Below, piece after piece: positions 1-5,419 of a stretch of 6,427 nt of DNA. A program made the position numbers and the translations under genes. Below the pieces are notes generated by a model. The model saw nothing but the letters and a program-made list of their open reading frames with translations. It was not told the DNA's origin and did not search any database. This DNA comes from Chloroflexota bacterium (GTDB lineage: Bacteria; Chloroflexota; Ktedonobacteria; Ktedonobacterales; Ktedonobacteraceae). The DNA lies in the NCBI GenBank assembly GCA_902812455.1, contig CADDZH010000172.1:1-6427 (forward strand). Reading direction: 5' to 3'. Position 1 is the stretch's first letter. Every line of letters starts with the position of its first letter.

Positions 1-615
1 CCTGGGAACAAAAGGCCAGGCAAACGTTACCCCCACCTGGCCCAACTTCCCCCCTGCAGCTTCCGCCACCACCCCTCTACAGGGAGGTACGTCGATACGG
101 CTATCAGGGGATACGGCAAATGCCGGGTGGATGCCCCAATTAAAATCAAATGGGAGTGTGCCTGTATTGGTGATGCGGTGATCAAAGCGGATCGCAGGCG
201 ATCCAGCTTCCACTGTGATAGTCTTTTCTACCCGCGCGGTCGTGATCGGGCCATCGCACCACAGGTGTACCTGCACCTGCCGTGGGCCTCCTTCGAGCAC
301 CTCGTATGCCCATTCCAGCGCCCATAATTCACCCAGATAGGGCAGTGTTTCACCCGCATAGACGCACTCTGCCCCATTGGGGAAAGGCTCATCCCAGCCA
401 CCCGCCCAGTGGTTGTCGAAATTGGCTGCAAACGGCGCACGATGGGGCGCGATGCGGGGGTTGTGCCAGAGCACATTGCGATCGGCCGCTTTGTGGATCA
501 CGTTGTAGATCTTTGCCCCCAGCTCTGGCAGGATATCCAGCCGCAGGTACTCATTTTCGATGCGTATTACGCTGAGACCCCGATAACTCCACGCCGTCTC
601 AATCCATGCTGCCAC
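1..615 (-). CDS. Galactose-mutarotase-like (aldose-1-epimerase superfamily) protein, 3' end missing
   Basis: The frame is open from a GTG at 615-613 to the window edge, giving 205 residues without a stop; the C-terminal part lies outside. The start is chosen because GGAGG (minus strand, 627-623) lies 7 bases upstream; there is no in-frame ATG, and an in-frame TGA occurs further up at 663-661. Visible motifs are an N-terminal beta-rich segment with LPELGAKIYNV (residues 29-39), HWAGGWDEPFPNGAE (69-83), and WGIHPAF (160-166). His163 in the last matches the conserved HP-F histidine of aldose-1-epimerase-like proteins. The overall look resembles the DUF5107/DUF4380-type relatives of galactose mutarotase more than classical GalM. 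Proteins of this fold bind sugars and many interconvert anomers, but the real substrate here is unknown. No signal peptide is evident, so it is probably cytoplasmic. It is the third gene of the minus-strand operon, 64 bases after the permease. Fold assignment is fairly firm; the activity is inference. Confidence 0.75.
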   Translation of the reverse strand, partial: MAAWIETAWSYRGLSVIRIENEYLRLDILPELGAKIYNVIHKAADRNVLWHNPRIAPHRAPFAANFDNHWAGGWDEPFPNGAECVYAGETLPYLGELWALEWAYEVLEGGPRQVQVHLWCDGPITTARVEKTITVEAGSPAIRFDHRITNTGTLPFDFNWGIHPAFAVSPDSRIDVPPCRGVVAEAAGGKLGQVGVTFAWPFVPR

Positions 616-679
616 CGTCTTTCCTCCTACCTCCTTCCTATCAGGAAAGCGTTTGTTTACTCATGGACGAATAGGCAGT
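616..679 (-). promoter_or_regulatory. Leader between permease and mutarotase-like gene with doubled Shine-Dalgarno
   Basis: This 64-base gap contains two ribosome-binding-like stretches on the minus strand: AAGGAGG (636-630) and GGAGG (627-623). Only the second is correctly spaced (7 bases) from the GTG start. A short hairpin can form with arms TTCCT (647-643) and AGGAA (639-635) around a 3-base loop, extendable by a U-G and a C-G pair. It would tie up the beginning of the first purine run but leave the second free. No terminator or new promoter is evident, so read-through from the permease gene is expected. Whether the hairpin matters is unknown. Confidence 0.4.
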
Positions 680-2128
680 TCACTCTTGTATATCCGAGCT
701 TTCTGCCGCTAGCGCCGGGGTCACAGTGAAGAGAGCAGGCCGTGTGGTACGTAACGCAATAGTATAGAGTATGGCAAGCACGAGGAGTGCAATTGAGAGC
801 ACGACTATACTCTGACCCATCTGCCAGCCGGCGCTCCATAAACTTACAAAGAAGCTGTTGTAGAGGAGGTAGACCCCGACAGCAATGCCGATGAGCGGAA
901 TGAGCACATTGAGGAAGATATTGAACTGCTCTCGCCGGAAGCGCCAGAAGAAGATCATGTTGGAGAGGTTGACGAACAGGTAGGTCACCAGCGCGAAGAA
1001 TACGATGGCCGACCCCCACCACGAAAAGGCGTTGTACAGCCCCACCCATAACGCCCAGATGACATCGATCACTATCGTCAGGGCAAAGATGACATGCATC
1101 GCATTCCATGGCACCTGGAAGCGCGGGTGAAGCCCACCGAAGAACTTGGGCAGCGATCCCTCGCGACCCATCGCGTAGAGCACACGGGAGGCTCCCACGA
1201 CAGTAGCGATGTACACGCCGGTAGCTGCCGTCATTCCTGTAATGATCACCAGGATATTAGCGGGTCCCCAGTAAAGACGAGCAATGGGCGTAATGGGCGT
1301 TACTCCCGATGTCGTATACTTTGCGACTTCATTGATGGGCACCGCCATCGTGTAGAACCATGACATCACGATCCAGAAAACACCTACACCCACGCAGGCA
1401 GCGATGGTGGCTCTGGGTATGAGCGACCGAGGCGTCCGTGTCTCTTCGGCCAGCGTACTGATCACATCATATCCCGTAAAACTGAGCAATCCGAAGATCA
1501 GCCCGGCGAAGAGGCCCGTTGTGCCATTGAGCGCAGCCCCTGGATTGAACGGCGAAAAATCGAGCTGTCCCTGGCTGATCTTCACAAAAAAGATCGTTAG
1601 TCCAAGGAGCGTGACCACACCGGCTTCAATGAGCATCATGGTGAGCACCGAGTGCGTCGAGAGCTTGATGCCCCGGTACACCAGGATACCTACCAGCACG
1701 GTGACGATCAAAAACCCGATCAGCCACGTGCCAAAACCGGTCCCTTGCACACCCACATAGGTCAGCAGGTCATTGAAAAAGAGCCCGAACAGAATGGGTT
1801 GCAGGAGAACGGCGATAAAGTAGTAGAGCGCCATCATGATCCCTACGCCCACGCCAATAGTCGGGCGTACAGTGCGCCAGAGCCAGGTATAGGCGCTGCC
1901 GGACGAGGGCATTTCACGCGAGACGAGGGCATAGCTGATGGCTGTGGGCAGTGAGGCCACAAGCGAAATAAAAAAGATGACGGGCGCGACTTTGCCAGCG
2001 TTGGTTGCCAGCGGGCCAAAGTTGGCGTAGATACCAAGGGCTGGGGCCATCATGACGGCGCCCATGGTAGCTGCCCCGGCAAAACCCAGGGCACCATACT
2101 TCAACGTTTGTGTCGATGATGTCGCCAT
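680..2128 (-). CDS. APC-superfamily amino acid/amine permease
   Basis: A complete 482-residue integral membrane protein, the usual length for the amino acid-polyamine-organocation (APC) superfamily, with about 12 hydrophobic helices. The first two lie near residues 12-35 and 46-70, the last near 436-460. Family hallmarks include a glycine-rich first helix (GALGFAGAATMGAVMMAP, 12-29), PSSGSAYTW (74-82), the TGYD...AEETRTPR segment (218-234) after helix 6, and GREGSLPKFF (321-330) after helix 8. Members are secondary transporters in the cytoplasmic membrane, usually for amino acids, amines or their derivatives, driven by proton symport or exchange; the substrate cannot be read from sequence. 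The start is supported by AAGGAGG (minus strand) 8 bases before the ATG. The gene follows the dehydrogenase after 39 bases and precedes the mutarotase-like gene, so it is probably the importer for whatever the locus degrades. A short hydrophilic C-terminal tail ends in SSDIQE. Family assignment is secure. Confidence 0.92.
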   Translation of the reverse strand: MATSSTQTLKYGALGFAGAATMGAVMMAPALGIYANFGPLATNAGKVAPVIFFISLVASLPTAISYALVSREMPSSGSAYTWLWRTVRPTIGVGVGIMMALYYFIAVLLQPILFGLFFNDLLTYVGVQGTGFGTWLIGFLIVTVLVGILVYRGIKLSTHSVLTMMLIEAGVVTLLGLTIFFVKISQGQLDFSPFNPGAALNGTTGLFAGLIFGLLSFTGYDVISTLAEETRTPRSLIPRATIAACVGVGVFWIVMSWFYTMAVPINEVAKYTTSGVTPITPIARLYWGPANILVIITGMTAATGVYIATVVGASRVLYAMGREGSLPKFFGGLHPRFQVPWNAMHVIFALTIVIDVIWALWVGLYNAFSWWGSAIVFFALVTYLFVNLSNMIFFWRFRREQFNIFLNVLIPLIGIAVGVYLLYNSFFVSLWSAGWQMGQSIVVLSIALLVLAILYTIALRTTRPALFTVTPALAAESSDIQE

Positions 2129-2143
2129 AAAACATCCCTCCTT

Positions 2144-2168
2144 GCCTGTACTTACATCGGATACAGGC
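2144..2168 (-). repeat. Intercistronic inverted repeat (7-bp stem) between dehydrogenase and permease genes
   Basis: GCCTGTA at 2144-2150 and TACAGGC at 2162-2168 are perfect inverted arms around an 11-base loop. In the minus-strand mRNA the stem begins at the last base of the dehydrogenase stop codon (TAG, 2170-2168) and ends directly before the permease ribosome binding site AAGGAGG. There is no U-run after it, so it is not a typical intrinsic terminator. It could mark an mRNA processing or stability point, or tune permease translation; this is inference. Confidence 0.5.
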
Positions 2169-2935
2169 TAGTAAATCGTTGAGAGCACTCCTCCATCCAC
2201 CAGCACATGTGTGCCTGTGATAAAGGAAGCATCCTCAGAAGCCAGAAACACTGCCACTCGCGCGATTTCATCAGGAGATGCTATCCGTCCCAGGGGATAA
2301 TGCTCCTCGATGGCGGCACGCGCCGCGGCAGGATCAGGATAACTGTTGAAATAGACCTGGTTGAGGGGAGTATCCACATCGCCGGGACAGATGCATACGG
2401 CTCGGATTCCCTGCCGGCCATATGCAATGGCCAGAGCTCGAGTCATGGCCAGGATGCCGCCCTTCGTAGCACAGTACGCTGCGAGTTTTGGGTCGGCAAC
2501 CAGCCCCATCACTGAACTCATGTTGATGATGACGCCGCCGCCTTGCGCGATCATTACGGGAATAGCATATTTGCAGCCCAGGAAGACCCCACCGAGATTA
2601 ATATCGATCATGCTGCGCCATTGCTCCATGCTCGTCTCGTGCAGGGCCACCTCGTACTGAATGGCGGCGTTGTTCACCAGAATGTCAAGCCGCCCGAACC
2701 GTTCCAGACAGGCCGTGATTGCTGCCTGTACGGCACTTTCCTGTGAGACATCGGCTTCATAGAAGGCAATACTGCCGCCCTCGCGAGCGATCTCATCTGC
2801 CACCCGCTCGCCTGCCGCACGATTCCAGTCCACGCCAAAGACTGCCGCGCCCTCACGCGCAAAGCGCTTGGCGATGGCTTCGCCAATACCAGAGCCGGAC
2901 CCCGTCACCAGAGCTACCCTGGACTGTAGTCTCAT
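2168..2935 (-). CDS. Classical short-chain dehydrogenase/reductase (SDR), NAD(H)-type
   Basis: A 255-residue classical SDR, typical length, that oxidises an alcohol or reduces a ketone with a nicotinamide cofactor in the cytoplasm. The Rossmann glycine motif TGSGSGIG is at residues 11-18. Asp36 at the end of the second strand (VFGVDWN) favours NAD over NADP. NNAA is at 88-91, followed by a structural Asn113. The catalytic set is Ser141 with Tyr154 and Lys158 (YCATK), followed by CPGDVDTP (183-190). The C-terminal LVDGG (246-250) is also typical. I place the start at 2935 because AGGAG lies 6 bases upstream and the protein then begins MRLQSRVALVTG, as in its relatives. In-frame ATGs at 2965 and 2956 would add ten or seven residues (the longer one starting MKQMAQQEQ) but have no convincing ribosome binding site. 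First gene of the minus-strand operon, directly downstream of the divergent control region. Such SDRs are often called glucose, gluconate or 3-ketoacyl dehydrogenases; substrate here is undetermined. Confidence 0.9.
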   Translation of the reverse strand: MRLQSRVALVTGSGSGIGEAIAKRFAREGAAVFGVDWNRAAGERVADEIAREGGSIAFYEADVSQESAVQAAITACLERFGRLDILVNNAAIQYEVALHETSMEQWRSMIDINLGGVFLGCKYAIPVMIAQGGGVIINMSSVMGLVADPKLAAYCATKGGILAMTRALAIAYGRQGIRAVCICPGDVDTPLNQVYFNSYPDPAAARAAIEEHYPLGRIASPDEIARVAVFLASEDASFITGTHVLVDGGVLSTIY

Positions 2936-2959
2936 TGCTTGCTCCTGCTGCGCCATTTG

Positions 2960-2974
2960 TTTCATCTAGTGAAA
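2960..2974. promoter_or_regulatory. Candidate IclR-type operator O1 (TTTCA-N5-TGAAA)
   Basis: TTTCATCTAGTGAAA is a palindrome with perfect 5-base arms around TCTAG. It lies downstream of the predicted minus-strand transcript start and upstream of the dehydrogenase ATG at 2935, so a bound protein would block that operon. A second inverted half, TAGATGAA at 2986-2993, mirrors TTCATCTA at 2961-2968 and may extend the site. IclR-family regulators commonly bind short palindromes rich in TTTCA/TGAAA-like arms; assignment to the neighbouring IclR protein is inferred from proximity and from similar copies at 3104-3118 and 3126-3138. Confidence 0.5.
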
Positions 2975-3001
2975 TACTATATTGTTAGATGAATTGAAAG
3001 A

Positions 3002-3031
3002 AGTATACCATTGAGATCATGCGCTTGTCAA
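3002..3031 (-). promoter_or_regulatory. Sigma-70-type promoter for the dehydrogenase-permease-mutarotase operon
   Basis: On the minus strand the -35 box is a perfect TTGACA (3031-3026). An 18-base spacer follows, then a -10 box TATACT (3007-3002), one base off consensus. Transcription would start near 2995, giving a leader of roughly 60 bases before the ATG at 2935. Its -35 box lies in the left arm of the palindrome at 3024-3043. Confidence 0.65.
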
Positions 3032-3043
3032 TACCTTGACAAG
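3024..3043. repeat. Palindrome joining the -35 boxes of two divergent promoters
   Basis: CTTGTCAA (3024-3031), a 4-base spacer TACC, and TTGACAAG (3036-3043) form an inverted repeat with perfect 8-base arms. Each arm contains a consensus TTGACA read outward on its own strand. The symmetry may simply reflect two back-to-back -35 boxes, or it may double as a binding site for a dimeric regulator that would control both operons at once. Confidence 0.6.
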
Positions 3044-3064
3044 AACTTTTTTAGAGTACATAAT
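3036..3064 (+). promoter_or_regulatory. Sigma-70-type promoter for the iclR-like/aminotransferase/dehydratase block
   Basis: A perfect -35 box TTGACA (3036-3041), a 17-base spacer, and a -10 box CATAAT (3059-3064) one base off TATAAT. Transcription would start near 3071, leaving a leader of about 100 bases before the regulator start. That leader holds the operator-like sites at 3104-3118 and 3126-3138, consistent with autoregulation. Confidence 0.65.
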
Positions 3065-3103
3065 TGAACTACCTTAAGCGGTATTTGGCGTGCATGATTT
3101 ATG

Positions 3104-3118
3104 TTTCATAGAGTAAAA
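3104..3118. promoter_or_regulatory. Candidate IclR-type operator O2 (TTTCA-N5-TAAAA)
   Basis: TTTCATAGAGTAAAA matches O1 at 12 of 15 positions, and including the preceding G both read GTTTCAT-N2-AGT-N-AAAT. The right arm has one base that breaks the symmetry. It lies about 40 bases downstream of the predicted plus-strand transcript start, in the regulator's own leader. The mirrored placement relative to O1 suggests that one protein controls both directions. Confidence 0.45.
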
Positions 3119-3125
3119 TATACCG

Positions 3126-3138
3126 TCATTCTAGTGAA
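3126..3138. promoter_or_regulatory. Degenerate third operator-like copy O3
   Basis: TCATTCTAGTGAA shares the nine-base run TCTAGTGAA (3130-3138) exactly with O1 (2965-2973) and also has a preceding TCAT, with one extra base between the halves. It sits about 33 bases before the regulator ATG. It is not a clean palindrome by itself, so it is a weak candidate supported only by its similarity to O1 and closeness to O2. Confidence 0.3.
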
Positions 3139-3171
3139 CTTGAAGGTGGCAACCAGAGATGGAGAGCTGTG

Positions 3172-3972
3172 ATGACAGGCAAAAATGATGGGCGGTATGA
3201 CATTGCAGTAGTAGGGAAAGCGCTCGATGTGCTCGAGGCATTTGAAGGACATGAGAGCCTTTCGCTGGCTGAACTGGCACGCATGCTCGATCAGCCTAAG
3301 CCGAGCGTTTTCAGGCTGGTCACAACCCTGGTTCACCGGGGGTACCTTGAGACCGCCGATCAGCCCGACCGCTACCGCCTGGGTCTGCATTTGGTCCATG
3401 TGGCAATGGGAGTATTGGCGCGTTCAACCTTGCGTGAACTGGCTCGCCCGTACATGCGCCGCCTGCGCGATGATTTTGGGCATAGTGTCAACCTGGCCGC
3501 GCTTTCCCATGGGGAGGCCATCTTTATCGATGTGCTCTCTGGCCTGCATCCCTTCCGTATGGAGACAGCCCTGGGCAGCCGCGTCGAGTTGCATGCTACG
3601 GCTGCCGGCAAGTCCATTGCAGCGCTTTTGCCGGAAATGGAATTGGCCTATATGCTGGACGTTGCTGGCCTGCCGGCCTTTACGCCGCACACGATTACCA
3701 CGCGGGCTGAATTGCGAGAGGAATTAGGGCGTGTCCGTGTGCGGGGCTTCGCTATCGATGACGAGGAAAGAGAACCGGGCGCACGCTGTGTGGGAGCCGC
3801 GATACTGGGGAGAGATGGTGAGGTTGTAGGAGCCATCAGCGTCTCCGCCGCCTCGGCCCGGCTCACAGACGAGGTGATCCCACGTGTTGGGGCAAGTCTT
3901 TGCGCTGCCTGCAAAGCCATTTCATTTGGCCTTGGCTATCGTAGCAAGGAGGTTGCCGGCGTAGTCTCCTGA
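3172..3972 (+). CDS. IclR-family transcriptional regulator
   Basis: A complete 266-residue DNA-binding regulator, normal length for the family. An N-terminal winged helix-turn-helix spans about residues 11-72, with the recognition region around [22 protein letters not shown] (32-53) and a wing ending at RYRLG. The C-terminal ligand-binding domain spans about 85-255 and contains [14 protein letters not shown] (141-154) and [21 protein letters not shown] (191-211), both characteristic of IclR effector domains. Members bind a small organic acid, sugar acid or aromatic as effector and repress or activate adjacent catabolic genes. The start is taken as ATG 3172, since GGAG at 3161-3164 is 7 bases away; a GTG three bases earlier (3169) is possible but too close to it. 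It is transcribed divergently from the dehydrogenase operon and heads the plus-strand block; the candidate operators on both sides of the control region suggest that it regulates both. Effector unknown. Confidence 0.92.
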   Translation: MTGKNDGRYDIAVVGKALDVLEAFEGHESLSLAELARMLDQPKPSVFRLVTTLVHRGYLETADQPDRYRLGLHLVHVAMGVLARSTLRELARPYMRRLRDDFGHSVNLAALSHGEAIFIDVLSGLHPFRMETALGSRVELHATAAGKSIAALLPEMELAYMLDVAGLPAFTPHTITTRAELREELGRVRVRGFAIDDEEREPGARCVGAAILGRDGEVVGAISVSAASARLTDEVIPRVGASLCAACKAISFGLGYRSKEVAGVVS

Positions 3973-4046
3973 GGAGCGCTAGCGTGTCTTTATGCAGGAA
4001 AGCAGCCAGCCGGGCCATCACTTTACGAAACGAAAGGGAATAGTCA

Positions 4047-5357
4047 ATGACCACACGTATGCCAACCCGTGCTCACGAACTCTACATGCGGGCCAGGAGA
4101 GCGCTTGTTGGGGGAGTGAGCAGCTCTTTTCGTGCTGCTGTCAAGCCTGAACCACTTTTTGTGGATCAAGCGCGGGGAGTACGCCTGGTAGATGCCAATG
4201 GAGATGAGTATATAGACTTTTCGCTGGCCTGGGGACCTCTCATCCTCGGTCATAGGCACCCGGCTATTGTCAGTGCTGTGCAGGCGCAGTTGGAGTGCGG
4301 GCATATGTTCGGGGCGCAGCATGAGCTGGAGATTCGTGTAGCTGAGCGCCTCCAGGCGGCCATACCGTGCGCCGATCTCGTCACCTACTCAAATTCCGGC
4401 TCTGAAGCAGTACTGGTCGCGCTCCGCCTGGCCCGCGCTTTTACCCGGCGCCCCAAAATCCTCAAGTTCGAGGGGCACTATCATGGCTGGACCGACAGCA
4501 TGCTTATCAGTTATCATCCTCCCCTGAGCAAGGCTGGTCCCCCTGATCACCCTATCCCGGTTCCTGGAACTGCCGGTCAGGCCGAAACAGCTCTAAGCGA
4601 TGTCATCGTTCTACCCTGGAATAATCCTCAGCTACTGGAAGAGACATTGCAACGACGCGCATCAGAAATCGCGGCGGTGATCATGGAGCCGGCCATGTGT
4701 AACTCTGGTATGGTTGCTCCCGTCCCTGGCTACCTGGAAGAAGTACGTAAGCTCACCGAGCAACATAACGTCCTGCTCATTTTCGATGAAGTGATTACCG
4801 GATTTCGCCTGGCACTTGGCGGAGCCCAGGAATACTATGGCGTTACTCCGGATATTGCTACCTATGCCAAAGCTGTTGCCGGAGGCTTCCCTCTCAGTGT
4901 CATTGCAGGGAGGCAAGCGGTGATGGACCTGATTGCAGAGGGAGTTGTACAGCATAGTGGCACCTACAATGGCAACCCTATCAGTCTTGCTGCGGCAGAG
5001 GCAACGCTGGCACAACTCAGCCTCCCTGGTACTTATGAGACCCTCCATGCTCTTGGAACGGTACTAGCTGATGGCGCGCGCCGGCTCCTGGAAAAGCACC
5101 ACCTTCCTGCACTTGTCCAGCAGATCGGCCCGATGATGCAGATCCTCTTTACTGACCAGTTGGAAGTGCGTGACTACCGCGCGGTTGCCGTGTGTAACGC
5201 TGAGCTGAGTGCTGCGCTGGTGCAGGAGTTGCGCACGCAGGGTATTCTCATCCTGCCTGACGGGCGCTGGTATCTCTCGACGGCCCATACACAGGCTGAT
5301 CTAGAGACTGCCCTCGAGGCGCTGGATGCAAGCCTGGCAAATATATCGGCAACTTGA
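4047..5357 (+). CDS. Class-III PLP-dependent aminotransferase, glutamate-1-semialdehyde-aminomutase-like branch
   Basis: A complete 436-residue fold-type I, class-III PLP enzyme. The N-terminus GGVSSSFRA and NGDEYIDFSLAWGPLILGHRHP follow the pattern of glutamate-1-semialdehyde aminomutase (GSA-AM). Also visible are NSGSEA (116-121, phosphate binding), KFEGHYHGW (140-148), EPAMCNSG near 212-219, FDEVITGFR (246-254) with Asp247 facing the pyridine nitrogen, the PLP-binding Lys275 in YAKAVAGG, and SGTYNGNP (304-311). All key residues are present, so it should be active. It probably moves an amino group between a small amine or amino acid and a keto acid or aldehyde in the cytoplasm. A haem-synthesis role is unlikely: the neighbours are catabolic and the Lys motif differs from classical HemL. 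Start ATG 4047 has AAAGGGA 7 bases upstream. It follows the regulator after 74 bases with no clear terminator or promoter, and precedes the dehydratase by 62 bases. Substrate undetermined. Confidence 0.9.
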   Translation: MTTRMPTRAHELYMRARRALVGGVSSSFRAAVKPEPLFVDQARGVRLVDANGDEYIDFSLAWGPLILGHRHPAIVSAVQAQLECGHMFGAQHELEIRVAERLQAAIPCADLVTYSNSGSEAVLVALRLARAFTRRPKILKFEGHYHGWTDSMLISYHPPLSKAGPPDHPIPVPGTAGQAETALSDVIVLPWNNPQLLEETLQRRASEIAAVIMEPAMCNSGMVAPVPGYLEEVRKLTEQHNVLLIFDEVITGFRLALGGAQEYYGVTPDIATYAKAVAGGFPLSVIAGRQAVMDLIAEGVVQHSGTYNGNPISLAAAEATLAQLSLPGTYETLHALGTVLADGARRLLEKHHLPALVQQIGPMMQILFTDQLEVRDYRAVAVCNAELSAALVQELRTQGILILPDGRWYLSTAHTQADLETALEALDASLANISAT

Positions 5358-5419
5358 TAGCAGCATACAAGGCGTAAAGGCATACATCTGATAAGGTCTA
5401 AGCGAAGGGAGCATGAACG

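Noticed and set aside
657..1109. 150-codon open frame on the minus strand
   Set aside because: It overlaps the C-terminal half of the APC permease in another frame, its translation is Cys/His/Arg-rich without any family motif, and the permease frame has clear conserved motifs.
3024..3052. Hairpin (3024-3043) followed by six Ts (3047-3052), which looks like an intrinsic terminator on the plus strand
   Set aside because: It lies between two divergent genes, so nothing upstream on the plus strand should be transcribed into it. The stem is AT-rich, and both arms are better explained as -35 boxes of the divergent promoters.
3169..3171. GTG as the start of the IclR regulator
   Set aside because: The GGAG at 3161-3164 is 4 bases from this GTG but 7 from the ATG at 3172, so the ATG is preferred. 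The difference is a single residue and cannot be settled from sequence alone.
3106..3399. 97-codon open frame on the minus strand across the regulator start
   Set aside because: It is antisense to the DNA-binding domain of the IclR regulator, with no recognisable features; a shadow frame.
3973..4046. Possible terminator or promoter between regulator and aminotransferase
   Set aside because: There is only a short CGCTAGCG self-complementary run near the regulator stop, with no U-run and no acceptable -35/-10 pair, so no separate feature is called.
4662..5048. 128-codon open frame on the minus strand
   Set aside because: It is antisense to the core of the aminotransferase, including its PLP lysine region, and has no ribosome binding site or recognisable motif.
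5413..5415. ATG seven bases upstream of the dehydratase start
   Set aside because: It is out of frame with the dehydratase and only 1 base from the GGGAG, too close to be used; the ATG at 5420 gives the conserved N-terminus.
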